From: Charina bottae
Taxonomy: Eukaryota; Chordata; Lepidosauria; Squamata; Charinaidae
Reading direction: 5' to 3'
DNA: 64,000 nt
Assembly: GCA_023362775.1 (NCBI GenBank)
Contig: JALMGJ010000011.1
Span: forward strand, 24,371,501-24,435,500
Below the pieces are notes generated by a model. That model was not told the DNA's origin and made no database searches. It saw only the letters and a list, made by a program, of their open reading frames with translations. The translations under genes and the position numbers were made by a program. Positions 46,562-57,935 of the stretch are shown piece after piece (the stretch's first letter is position 1; each line of letters starts with the position of its first letter).

Positions 46562-46645
46562 TATATCCTCCTAGTGGCTGTCCAGGGCCTAGCAGACTGC
46601 CATATCCTCCCGGTGCATGCCCTGCAGCAAGAGGGCCAAATGCAC
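46562..46645 (-). CDS. GREP1: Glycine-rich matrix gene, exon (GAFGPLAAG)
   Basis: An 84-bp phase 1-1 exon, acceptor gcccggcag/GT and donor GATATA/gtaagt. It reads GAFGPLAAGHAPGGYGSLLG then PGQPLGGY. Gly, Ala, Leu, Pro and Tyr dominate, as in elastin hydrophobic domains. Its last base is A, so the split codon reads Arg or Ile, not Gly, depending on whether the micro-exon at 43782 is used. Confidence 0.82.
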
Positions 46646-47234
46646 CTGCCGGGCAAAAGAAGAGGCAACATTTAAGCACAGTGAAGAGGCAACATAGTCT
46701 CTGGTGGCACTACCAAGGAACCTTCCCTCCCCAGTGATCCTCAATCTAGTTCAGCCACTGCTCGCTCTCTATTGATGTCTTGCTGAGATACTGATGTGCT
46801 ATTCTGGTTCTTATTACTGCCCTGATAGGTTACTAAAATGTCCTTATTGATAGTAGTGAGAATATTTGCTGACTGGCTGATGAACAGCCAATGGCATCTG
46901 ACCTAAAATACAGGGACCTCTCCAGGGAGTCTAGGGAATGATTGATGAAAGCTGTCCAGGTCATATAAACACACCCATCTAAAAGTGGGGAGGGTAGTGC
47001 AAAAAGGTGCATTACACACCATGGCTCTGTGTTGGTGTTAGCAGAGTTAGTGTTAAAATCAGCATAAGACTGTTTAAATCATGGGCTAGGATGAGATAAG
47101 GCTAGTATCATGTGATGGAGAAGATTAAGATTAGGACTGTCAGAACATTCTAATGCTAATTATATAACTACTAACAGGATGGAGACTAAGAGTCTTTTCT
47201 GAGGGGTGAGGTAAAGGCTCACACTTAACCTTAC

Positions 47235-47297
47235 CTGCCCCCAGTCCATTAGCTTGAAGGTCTCTACTGTTCAAATATCCTAGTCCATTTCCATTGC
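47235..47297 (-). CDS. GREP1: Glycine-rich matrix gene, exon (GNGNGLGYL)
   Basis: A 63-bp phase 1-1 exon, acceptor atcctgtgcag/GC and donor GGGCAG/gtaagg. It reads GNGNGLGYLNSRDLQANGLG then AG. The GNGNGLG motif is characteristic of what I recall for the mammalian GREP1 family. Confidence 0.85.
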
Positions 47298-48230
47298 CTG
47301 CACAGGATGGAGAAGTAGAAGATGGAAAGAGGAAAATGTGCAACATAGAAAACCATATCAAATGCCCTGTCAGTATCCTCTCCTCTGTAAGTTTTGATCC
47401 TTGGAATGGGAATCTAGGAAGCATTGTTGACCATTACTTGTGAACAATGACCTTCTGCCATCTATATAAAACCTATGTTTTACATCTAAAATAACATTGA
47501 AAATCCAGTGGAAGTATATTTCAGTCTCCCAGGATGCTTTGCTGGCAATCTGAGAGCTATTATTCTTCAACCGCATCCTGTTCAGGCAATATGTTTCCAT
47601 ATACAATACAACACTTAAGGAGCGGTGAGCAAACTGAATGGTCCAGTTGTGCTGTCAAGGCTATAGGGTATTTATCTAAGGGTAAAACACAATTGTCTGC
47701 AGAGGGGAACCTTTGTGTAGACACAAAGGTATACCTTTTAAAAAAAATTCTGGCCTTGAGCTGCAATGGGGGGTGGGGGGGAATGGCAATGATGCAATGA
47801 CTGGTAAAATTTGCAGCCCTTTTGGGTGGGAGAGTTTATTTCTTTTAACAGAAAATGGGCACATTACGCTTAACACATCCATTTTGGTACTTAAATTGTA
47901 TTTTAACAAAGGTGATGTCAAAAGTTGCCAATTTGCTGCTAAATTTGGACATCCAATGCTTGGGGCTGATACAATCTATCAGCTAGAGGTTCACCCCTGG
48001 CTTAATAAACTCAACCACTTTGGTTTGTAAATCAGGATTTATAGCAATGTGGTGTGTGAACCTAGGTGATTGCAGTTTATTCAAGAAACTATAATGAAAC
48101 CACATCTTAGTACAATAAAAACCCAGTCAATACATCATTAATTTAAGGCAGAATAGTCTCTCTTTCTGGGCTTGTTTTAACAGGCTAACCTAACAGCTCC
48201 TGAGAAATTTGAGGATGTTGCCCTGGGATA

Positions 48231-48270
48231 AGGAAGGAAGGAAGGAAGGAAGGAAGGAAGGAAGGAAGGA
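48231..48270. repeat. (GGAA)n microsatellite
   Basis: About ten tandem GGAA/GAAG units in an intron of the glycine-rich gene. Confidence 0.9.
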
Positions 48271-48450
48271 TTAAATTGGTGCTCCTTTATTACCTCAATC
48301 ATATGCTAAGTGTTTTCCATTTACCTACAACTTGGCCACCCAGACATTGGGATTCTCAGGAAGACATGGATAATGACTTTTGCTTTTGCGAGATGAACTA
48401 TTGCTCAATTCCTATTTCCATCCCAACCTCTAGATGATTTAATTTCTTAC

Positions 48451-48504
48451 CATCCAGCCCTATTGCCTGGGCAGACTGGGATTCATATCTTACTTGTGGC
48501 CCAC
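48451..48504 (-). CDS. GREP1: Glycine-rich matrix gene, exon (GGPQVRYES)
   Basis: A 54-bp phase 1-1 exon, acceptor ctttcacccag/GT and donor TGGATG/gtaaga. It reads GGPQVRYESQSAQAIGLD: Gln/Ser-rich and less glycine-rich than its neighbours. Splice sites and phase fit, so I keep it with lower confidence. Confidence 0.65.
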
Positions 48505-49671
48505 CTGGGTGAAAGAGACCAAAAAGCAGGAAAGTGAATTTTAAAATCAACAGATACAGCAGTTTTCATATCACGTAGGACTCTCCAAGCTGTAATCTAA
48601 GGGTTTTGAGGCTGGTGTCAGATCCACAAGGGTTCCTTGCAACATAGCAGATGGACCTGCTGTATTATCTTCTGACTAATTAGGAAGAGGACTTTCTTTC
48701 TTCCCAAGCCCATAATGGCAAGCAGTAATCATATGGCCTAATCCTGGACTGGGCAAGTTGAAGGAGATGGGGGTTGCAACACGGCCTCCCAACTTTCTAG
48801 GGGACTATAGGAAGCCATCTGGTAATGTCACCAGAAGGGCTGTGCTTTTCCCCCTGTTTTTTAAGGGAGCAGATGAGAGAAGGAGCCTCTGAGAGGCAAA
48901 TTACTCCTATTTTTATCCTTAAAATCTCCCAAGTTTCAGATTGTCATCAGGAGGCTCATTTCATGTGTTGTTGAGGAGTTTTGTTCCTTCTGTTCCCATT
49001 CTCTTACTTAATTTTGGAAAATAAGAAAAGAAAAATGAAGTGCTGGAGGGGAAGTGCTGGGGGGGTGACACGAGGTCCTGACCACTTTTGTACTAACTAA
49101 TTTTACTGGTTAAAAAAGGAAGCTACAGTGTTCCACCATGCCAAATTGAAAGCAATTAGAACAGAAGTTGGTTCGATTCGACTTCCGGGTGTCGAGGTGA
49201 CCGGTGCGCTGAGCCGAAAGCTCCGCGGTTCGTCCGTTTGCGGCGATTTAACACAAAAAAATAGCTGAAAATCGCCCTCGAAGAGAGGGCGAGCAGAAGA
49301 TTATTCACAAAAGGGTCGTCGGATCGCCGCTCTCTCCCGACCCTCGTAAATCCACCTGGCTGGATTGTGTAGATATAAGCTGGCGTGAGAAACTCTGGGA
49401 TTATCTTTTTTGTTATTATTTTGACTACAATAGAAGCCTCTCTGTTCTTTTTTATCTTTTATTCTTTTGCTCTTACGCTTGGATATACAATTTTAATGGA
49501 CTAGATTTTAGTTATTTTGATAAGTACATTTAAAGGACTATTTTTATTTTTTGAAGTTTTTACTCCCCTTTTTTTAAAAAAAATAGTAGCCCCTTTTTCT
49601 GTTTGTTTTTTGTTTTTTGTCTTCCCCCTCTCCTCTCTTTTTTTTTCTCTTACAGGGAAATTATCTACATT

Positions 49672-50736
49672 ATGACAACCATGGCATTGAGGAAGAAGGA
49701 TAAGGATAAGGAAAAAGAAACTGGAAGGACATCCACAGATCCTTTAACACCTGGAGCATCAATGGAGCCCCCTCAATCAGAAATGAAAAAACTCCTGGAA
49801 GCAATGGCATCACCTAACAAGAAAATGGAAGATTCAATGGCACAAAATAAACAGATGGAAGAACAAATTGCATCTTTAGATTAAAAAATTGATAAGAAGA
49901 TGGAAGAAATGAGGAAAGAGATAACCCAAGAGATTACACAAGAATTTAAAAAAGAGGTTCAGAGAGTAAAGGAAGTTTTGAATACTTTGTCAGGGGAATT
50001 TAAGGATATACAAGGCCAGATGCAAACATTAGAGACTAAATCAGAAGATGTTACTAAGGAACTTGAATATAATTTAGATATTACTGCATTAGCAGAATTG
50101 AGAGAGAGAAAATATATTTTGAGATTGAGAGCAGTTCCAGAACAATTAAATGAAAATGTAAGAGAAAGGATTGTTTCTATATTAGCTAAATTTTTGGAGA
50201 TGAAAGAACAAGATCTAGACTTGGAAATAGATAAAATTTTCAGAGTCAATTCACGCTATGCTAGAGATAAGAAAGTACCTAGAGATATATTGATACATTT
50301 TGTGAGAAAAGTTATAAAAGAGCAAATCTTGAAGAAGCACTATAACACTGGACTAAATATAGAAGGAAAGGAAATAATTGTACTAAAAGAAATACCGTTG
50401 AGGATACTGAGAAAAAGAAAAGAATACTCCTTTATAGAAAAATTAAGGCGAAATAATATTTCATTTAGATGGGAGAGATTAGAAGGGGTATCTTTTATAT
50501 TTAAAGGGCAAAGGTTTAGGATAACTTCCATTTTAAAAGCAAAAGCATTTTTAGAGAAATATAAGACAGATTTGAAAGATGTATCTGGAGATTTGGAAGA
50601 AAAAGTGGAGACATCAAAGGATAAAGAGATGATTGAAGATTTATCTGTGTTAGGAGCTGTACCAAAAAATAAAGAGACGAGTGAAGACTTATCTGCGTTG
50701 GGAGCTGCAGGACTGGACCGGAAAAAAGGCTTTTAA
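49672..50736 (+). pseudogene. L1 ORF1 (RNA-binding chaperone), one premature stop
   Basis: From the ATG at 49672 the frame runs 355 codons with one in-frame TAA at 49882. The N-terminal part is Lys/Glu-rich with a coiled-coil region (about residues 30-130). The central part (about residues 140-250), 'ERKYILRLRAVPEQL' and 'KIFRVNSRYARDKKVPRDIL', is the RRM-like and C-terminal domain of L1 ORF1p (transposase 22 family). Two short C-terminal repeats of 'K-E-x-x-E-D-L-S-x-L-G-A' occur at about 50629-50718. Confidence 0.88.
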
Positions 50737-50750
50737 ACATCAAAACACTT

Positions 50751-53700
50751 ATGGATTACAAATATTTGACATGGAACATCAATGGTGCCAATTCTCCACA
50801 GAAGAGGTGAAAAATGTTCCATTCTTTGAAAAAACTGAGATTGGATATAACTTGTCTACAAGAGACTCACATTTGTAAAAAAGACATTAAGTATTTGATT
50901 TGTAAACAACTTGGAGAAGAATTTATTTCGGCTGGACTTAAAAAAACTAAGCGAGTAGTTTTGTATATACAACCAAAGTTAAATCCAAAAAAGATACTAG
51001 TTCAGGGCTTTCCAAAGTGCTGCCGCTGGCGACACACCAGTGGTGGCGGCGGCGTGGCGGCGCACGTGTACGCACAGCGGCAGCGCGGGGGGACGTGTGG
51101 CAGCGCACGCGTGCACGGCAGCGGTGGCAGCAGCGGCAGCCTCCGCTAAAACACGGAAGCACTGATCCTGCACCGCTGCTGCTGCCGCCGTGCACGCGCG
51201 CGCCGCCGCTTCCGGGTGGTGTGGCGACACACCACGCTGTGTGTGGCGACACACAGTTTGGAAAGCTCTTTACTAGTTGATGATGAAGGAAGATATATTG
51301 CAGTTGAAATTAATATACAAGGAACTAAAACATTAATTGTTGGACTTTATGCACCAAATATGGACAAAGGAGTATTCTATAAAAATTTAATGGATAAACT
51401 TTTGGATTTACCCTATGAAAACTGGTGTTTTATGGGTGACTGGAATGGGGTTATTCACCCAATGATGGATAGACATTCACAAAAAGAAGTGAAACGTGCA
51501 CAGGGAAAATTACCACAAACATTTTTTGATTTGAAAGAAATGTTGGATTTACAAGATATTTGGAGATTGATGAACGGGACTTCAAGAGAATATACATACT
51601 ACTCAGAGAGATTTAAATCCTTCTTTAGAATAGATATGATTCTGATTTCTAAAAGTTTAATGATGGACATTGGTAAAGTTGAAATATTACCTAAGACCCT
51701 TTCAGATCACAATCCTGTAATGTTGACCTTTAAAGGAAAACGGAATGTGTTTAGATGGAGATTGAATGAGTCAATCTTTCGGAAAAATGATATAGTTGAC
51801 ATATGTAAAAAAAGGTTAAGAGAATACTTTCAATTGAATTTAAACAAAGGCACGAATATACAAACTGTATGGGATGCCAGTAAAGCATATATGAGGGGTT
51901 ACTTTATCCAATATAATGCTCAAATGAGGAAAAAGAAACAAGGGAGAATACAATTGATTTTAGATGAAATTAAAAGCAAAGAATTATGTTTAAGAGATAA
52001 ACCAATGGATGATACTTTGCTTACTCAAATTAAATTTCTACAAAAACAAATATCAATGATATTGACACAAGAAATAGAAACCCAAATGAAATTTACAAGG
52101 CAAAAATATTTTGAACATGCAAATAAACCAGGGAGATGGTTAGCTTATAAATTGAGGAAACAAAGACAAAAGAATTCAATTGTTAATATACAACATGAAG
52201 GAAAAATTTTGGTGAATAATATAGACATACAAGAAGCCTTTCATGATTATTATTCAAAACTATACAAAAAACAAGATGTTAATCTAGTTGATATTGATGA
52301 ATATCTGTGTAAACAAAAGCTAACTGTTCTTAATGACCAACAAAGAGTAATACTAAATAACCCGATAACAACAGAAGAAATGGTAAAGGCCTTCAAGAAA
52401 ATCAGCAGTGGGAAAGCACCTGGACCTGATGGACTGTCAGCAGCCTATTATAAATGCTTCGAGGATGAACTATGTTTACCCTTACAGAATACTATGAATT
52501 CGATTCTGGAAACAGGAAATATGCCAGAGACTTGGAAAGAAGCGCACATAACATTGATTCCTAAAGAACAACAAGATTTGACCTTAACTAAGAATTATAG
52601 ACCAATATCTTTATTAAATAATGATTATAAGATATTTACAACCATATTGGCAGAAAGAATGAAAAATATTCTTAAGGACTTTATTCATCAAGATCAAGCT
52701 GGATTTTTACCTAAGAGACAAATCCGAGATAACGTCCGAAATATATTAGATGTATTGGAATACTTGGAACAACATTATGAAAAGCAAGCGGCTTTGATAT
52801 TTATAGATGCTGAAAAAGCTTTTGACAATTTAAATTGGTCATTCATGTTTAAGGTATTGGAAAATATGAATTTTGGAGGAAATTTTATTAAGTGGATTAA
52901 ATCAATATATACTCCCCAACTTGCAAAAATAATTGTTAATGGAGAATTTAGTAAACCATGTGAAATTCAAAAAGGTACAAGACAAGGTTGTCCATTATCT
53001 CCACTTTTGTTTATATTGGTACTAGAGGTGTTACTTAGAGACATTAGACAAGATGATGGTATTCATGGTATTAGAGTCAAAAAAGAAGCTTATAAACTAA
53101 GAGCCTTTGCTGACGACTTAGTCATCACTTTGGAGAATCCACTAGATGGAATTGAATTATTGATTCAGAAATTAAAAGACTTTGGGTCGTTAGCAGGGTT
53201 CAAAGTGAACTTACAGAAAACTAAAGTCTTGACTTAAAACATGGATCACCATCAACAAGAGGAATTGAAAGAAATAGCGGGATATTCAATGGAAGAAAAA
53301 GTAAAATATTTGGGAGCATATTTGACATCTAAAAATGTTAAGTTGTTTAAGAACAACTATATTTCACTCTGGACAGATATTAAAAAAGACTTGGACCAAT
53401 GGAAAAAACTACAATTATCATTGTTAGGTAGAATTTCAGTAATTAAAATGAATATTTTGCCACGAATTTTATATCTTTTTCAAACACTACCTATATTAGC
53501 ATCAGAAGAACCTTTTAAACAATGGCAACGGGATATTTCCAAATTTATTTGGCAAGGAAAGAAATCAAAAATAAAATATAAAGTCTTGCAAGACTCAAAA
53601 GAAAGAGGTGGACTAGGTTTACCGGATTTGAAGCTATATTATGCTGCCTGTTGCTTGGTATGGATTAAGGAATGGATAACTTTGAAAGATGAAAAATTAT

Positions 53701-54788
53701 TGAATTTGGAGGGTCATGAATTAAGATATGGATGGCATGGATATATGTGGTACAATAAAGTAAAAGTTAATGTGGACTTTAAAAACCATTATATTAGAAG
53801 ATCATTGTTAAGAATTTGAAATAAATATAAACAAACTTTGTGTTATAAAAGACCTTTATGGATTTCCACGCAAGAAGCATTTCACAGAACAGAAGTAAGA
53901 AATAAAGATAAATGGCTGACTTACAAAGACTTTCTAAAGAAAGAACAAGGACAATATATAATTAAAACAAAAGAAGAACTTGCCCTAGAAGGATATACAT
54001 TCCAATGGCTTTCATATATGCAACTTGTAGAAAAATTTAAATTAGATAAAAAAAAAATTGAATTTGAACAAACTAAATCGGAATTCGAGAAACAATTATG
54101 TGAGACAGATGACCATTTAATTGCAAAAATGTATAAATTATTGTTAAAAGGAGAAATGGTAGAGGAACAAGTCAAAGATTGTATGATAAAATGGGCAAAA
54201 AATATTGGACATAATATACAAATGCAGCAATGGGAAGATATGTGGAACAAAGGGTTAAAATTTACTTTATGTTATAATTTGAAGGAAAACTTTTATAAGA
54301 TGATGTATAGATGGTATATGACTCCACAAAAACTTGCAAAAATGTATGGGAATGTTTCCAACTTGTGTTGGAAATGTAAAAAAAAAAGGGGTCTTTTTAT
54401 CATATGTGGTGGACTTGTGAAATTGCAAAGAAGTTTTGGACTCAGATACATTCACTAATGCAAAATATTTTACAAATTCGAGTCCCATTTAAACCGGAAT
54501 TATTTTTATTAGGAATATGGGAAGAACAAATGGGAAAACAATTTGTAAGAATTATGCAATATATGGTTACTGCAGCACGACTTGTATATGCGCAAAATTG
54601 GAAAAACCAGATTTTACCTACAATACAAGATTGGATGTTAAAACTGATGGAATATGGCAGAAAATGACAAATTGACATGCTTATTAAAAGAAAACTCAAA
54701 CTGTTACTATCTTAAAGAATGGAAACCATTAATGGATTATTTGCAACATGCAGGTGGAGCAAAGCTTATTTGGGGTTTTGAAGATTAA
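50751..54788 (+). pseudogene. L1 ORF2 (endonuclease and reverse transcriptase), broken
   Basis: The start MDYKYLTWNINGANS is the canonical apurinic-type endonuclease N-terminus. Next come CLQETH and, after the MITE insert (51003-51270), GLYAPN, GDWNG and SDHNPV. The RT domain shows GKAPGPDGLSA, GTRQGCPLSP and the catalytic AFADDLVI at about 53107. The C-terminal cysteine motif is CWKC...WWTCE at about 54370-54412. Defects are stops at 50808, 53235 and 53817, a frameshift in the A-run near 54380, and further breaks after 54660. The C-terminus reads WGFED then TAA at 54786-54788. Confidence 0.92.
50995..51278. mobile_element. hAT-type MITE, family A, copy 4, inside L1 ORF2
   Basis: The element at 51003-51270 starts CAGGGCTTTCCAAAG and ends GTTTGGAAAGCTCTT. 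It is flanked by a perfect 8-bp duplication, TACTAGTT (50995-51002 and 51271-51278). Removing element and one duplication restores continuity of the endonuclease frame, so it landed after the L1. The interior is very GC-rich but differs from copies 2 and 3. Confidence 0.93.
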
Positions 54789-55188
54789 AATATATATGGA
54801 TTGATATATTAGACAGGAAATGTTTTTGTATGTTATATATAGAACTAGCATGTAAGAAAACTTTTTATTTTGAATTACTAAGACCAGAGATAAATCGGAA
54901 GTTGACTATATCTATGTCTTATCTTTTTTCTTTTTTTCTTTACTTTTCTATACACTTTTACTTCTTTCTTTGATTTGTATTTCTATTTCTTTTTCATTTT
55001 CACCCTTTTAACTATGTATATTTAAAACTCTAATAAAATTTGGAAAAAAAGAAGAACAGAAGTTGGTTCGGGTCTCTGTTTGAAACAAAATGTAAACCAA
55101 GGGCATGAGATCCATCAAAGATAATCTAGAACTCTGGGGAAAAAATCACAAAACAACCCTGAGGAAGAGAGTTCTGTAATAGTCTTAC

Positions 55189-55260
55189 CAAATGGTCCTG
55201 GTTTACCTTCAACTCCAAGACCAGCAGGTTGAACACCATATGGCAGCTGGCTGGGTTCTC
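55189..55260 (-). CDS. GREP1: Glycine-rich matrix gene, exon (QLPYG, KPGPFG)
   Basis: A 72-bp phase 1-1 exon, acceptor cttcttctag/GA and donor CATTTG/gtaaga. It reads GEPSQLPYGVQPAGLGVEGK then PGPF. A second donor 18 bp earlier (GTTGAAG/gtaaac) would also keep phase and drop KPGPFG. QLPYG recurs in the next two upstream exons, so these exons are duplicated modules. Confidence 0.88.
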
Positions 55261-55667
55261 CTAGAAGAAGGAAATTATTAGCTCCAGTGTGCAAGAGATG
55301 TGGTTTACAAAGAAATGAATGCCCTGCCCCAGTCTACTCCTGAACTTCAGTTTAGCTTTTCAAGAAGACAACTGGTTACCAGTGAAAGCTGTCCCTCTTT
55401 AATGCACCTTCTAGGAACACCACTCTATTGTTGTTTTCTTTGACCAGAAGAGGAATTCAGTTGGTATAACCCTTTTCCTCCTTATGTGCTGGACTTCCTC
55501 CCATACTGATGATGAAAAATATAATTCTACTTGCATATATGACCTATTTGGAATAATCATTTCAGTTCTTAGAAGCATTATCTAGTGGGGACAATATCTC
55601 TTTGCCTACAAATTTTCTAATAGCAACTTTCTAACAAATCTAAAAATTGGGATTTTTTAAAAAGCTA

Positions 55668-56017
55668 CCTTGAGTTAAAAAGGTAAAGGTTCCCCCCACA
55701 CATTTGTGCAGTCGTGTCCGACTCTAGGGGCCAGTGCTCATCTCCGTTTGTTAGCCGAAGAGCCAGCGTTGTCCGAAGATGCTTCCACAGTCATGTGGCC
55801 GCATGATGCACGCGGAACGCTGTTACCTACCCACCGAAGTGGTACCTATTAATTTACTTGCATTTGCGTGCTTTCGAATTGCTAGGTTGGCAAGAGATGG
55901 AGCTAGTGCGGGAGCTCACTCCGCACGCAGGGCTAGGGAATCGAACCTCCGAACTTGCGATCTTCCGATCAACAAGCCTGGCGTCTTACCCGCTGAGCCA
56001 CCACGCCCCTTGAGTTA
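55668..56017 (-). mobile_element. Sauria-type SINE with BovB-like tail
   Basis: Reverse orientation, 55678-56007, flanked by CCTTGAGTTA (55668-55677 and 56008-56017). On the minus strand it starts with a tRNA-like head 'gtggtggctcagcgggtaag'. The RNA polymerase III B-box, ggttcgattcc, is at about 55932-55942. The 3' end 'agagtcggacacgactgcac' is shared with BovB LINE tails. This family is known only from squamates, to my knowledge. Confidence 0.88.
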
Positions 56018-56107
56018 GTTAGCATTAAATTTAAATTTATGCTATTTTTCTGTTCTTGTACAGTGTATAAACAACCGCACCACAAATCATTCTGCTCTAC
56101 AACACAC

Positions 56108-56188
56108 CATATCTGCCAGCACCGTAATCTTCCAGACCAGTAGCTTCCGGTTGCTGGGGTTGCCCTCTGTATGGAAGTTGCCCAGCCC
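56108..56188 (-). CDS. GREP1: Glycine-rich matrix gene, exon (GAGQLPYRG)
   Basis: An 81-bp phase 1-1 exon, acceptor ctctgttacag/GG and donor ATATG/gtgtgt (a weak but usable donor). It reads GAGQLPYRGQPQQPEATGLE then DYGAGRY. The QLPY motif is shared with the exon at 55189 and is Gln/Pro-rich. Confidence 0.8.
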
Positions 56189-56743
56189 CTGTAACAGAGA
56201 GGGCAGTCAGAAGATTAACTGGAACAGAGAGAATCCCTTCCTTCTGTAGCCACCCACTCTTCCCACATCTTGAGACAAATCTGCAAGCTCTCCCACAACT
56301 ACACCTTTAATTTCAAGTAAATGGAACAGGCATTTCCTCTCTCCGGGGATCTGAAGCTCTAGGACAGCTTTCCCCAATGTGGTACTTTGATAATAGATTA
56401 CAACTTCCATCATCCACAGCCACTTTCTGTCCAGTACCTTTGAAGGACACCACTCTGGAGAAACGCTTGAGGAGATCTGTGGTTCTTCCACAATAATTTC
56501 TCATTGCCTTCCTCAAATGATAGGATTTTTTGGAGGAAGCCATGATAGAAGGGCTTAAAACCAGAATAACTTTCAATGTAGTTCTGCTCAGGCCATTCTG
56601 TGGTCATATCATTGCTGCTCAGAACTTGCTCAGCACTTGGCAAAGCCCACTCAGCTAACTTCAAGCTGCACAAAGATTGGTTGGGTTGCCAATGCCTGGC
56701 AGAGGAATGCTGGTCTTCATTCTGTAATAGCTTGAAGACTCAC

Positions 56744-56818
56744 CTCCATACTTGGTAGTGGCGGCAGCAGCAGCCCCAGCTGGGCCTCCTAGCTGACTGC
56801 CATATGGAATCTGAGCAC
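56744..56818 (-). CDS. GREP1: Glycine-rich matrix gene, exon with an Ala-rich Lys segment
   Basis: A 75-bp phase 1-1 exon, acceptor ttcattcacag/GT and donor TGGAG/gtgagt. It reads GAQIPYGSQLGGPAGAAAAA then TTKYG. The poly-Ala run followed by Lys-Tyr-Gly recalls the cross-linking (A)n-K-Y/F domains of tropoelastin that lysyl oxidase modifies. Only one Lys is present, so the analogy is partial. Confidence 0.9.
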
Positions 56819-57487
56819 CTGTGAATGAAACAAACCTAAAGACTGTGTTCACACAACACACTTAATCCATCAACGTAACTATGGTTTGCTCAATTAACCT
56901 AATTTTCGGGGTTTGCATAACACACTGGACTTTAAACAAGCCATATGGGTTGAATTTGCACAAAAGGTGAGGCTAAAATGTGGTTAGCTACTTTCTGCAA
57001 CAAAGCCTGCATCTTAGCATTCCTACCCCACTGATTCAAGACCTACTGTATTGTGATTAATTCCTTACAAAGTATGCATCTTCCCTGAAATCTTTCTCCA
57101 AACTGATTGTTCATTCCCCAAATCCACAGTTGTAAATGGAAGGAGAAGCTGGGAACACTAGCTGTGAGAGTGGGAGATCTGGAATAAGACCTCTTGCATT
57201 TGAAAGCAAATATATCTACAGGGAAGGAGTCTTATTTCAGTCTGAGACCACAGAAGTGATGGGGTAAGGATGCCATTGACGCTAAAAATTCAAATAAATA
57301 ATAAAATAATTATAATTTCTATCATTTTCTGATCCAAATTTCTCCTTTTGGAGCTACACATTGCCTCACAAGATAAATAGGAGCTATACAGTACTAGGAT
57401 AATTTCAGACAAGAAATTGGTACAATAAAGAAGTGGCAGGAAAAGCTAGTGTAGTTTGCATACCATGGTTTATGGCTTAGCATGAGG

Positions 57488-57935
57488 TAAAAGTTTGGTC
57501 TAGTGGTTAAGGTGCTGGGCTAGAAACCAGGAGTCTGTGAGTTCTAGTCCCGCCTTAGGCATGAAAGCCGGCTGGGTGACCTTGGGCCAATCCGTCTCTC
57601 AGCCCTAGGAAGGAGCCAATGGCAAACCAGGAGCCTGAGAGTTCTAGTCCCGCCTTAGGCATGGAAGTCGGCTGGGTGACCTTGGGCCAGTCCCTGTCTC
57701 TCAGCCCTAGGAAGGAGCCAATGGGAAACCAGGAGTCTGAGAGTTCTAGTCCCGCCTTAGGCATGAAAGCCGGCTGGGTGACCTTGGGCCAGTCCCATTC
57801 TCTCAGCCCAACACCTCACAGGGTGGTTGTTGTGGGGAAAATAGGAGGAGGAAGGAGTATTAGGTATGTTCACTGCCTTGAGTTATTTATAAAAATAATA
57901 AAGGTGGGATAGAAATTAAATAAATAAATAAATGC
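57488..57935 (+). mobile_element. tRNA-derived SINE with an internally triplicated head
   Basis: The tail, 'gttgttgtggggaaaatagg' and (TAAA)n, is like the SINE at 38030. The head unit of about 112 bp ('accaggagtctgagagttct ... gctgggtgaccttgggccag') occurs three times in tandem from about 57520 to 57800. Only the third runs into the body. Confidence 0.8.

Larger units (their letters stand above)
49158..55070 (+). mobile_element. Full-length L1 retrotransposon, interrupted by a MITE
   Basis: The element spans 49176-55052. It is flanked by a perfect 18-bp duplication, AGAACAGAAGTTGGTTCG (49158-49175 and 55053-55070), and ends in AATAAAATTTGGAAAAAAA. A GC-rich 5' UTR starts 'attcgacttccgggtgtcga' and runs to about 49671. 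ORF1 and ORF2 follow. Removing the 268-bp MITE and its duplication leaves about 5.6 kb, the size of an intact L1. It sits antisense in an intron of the glycine-rich gene. The perfect duplication suggests a fairly young insertion, but both ORFs carry disabling changes. Confidence 0.95.
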
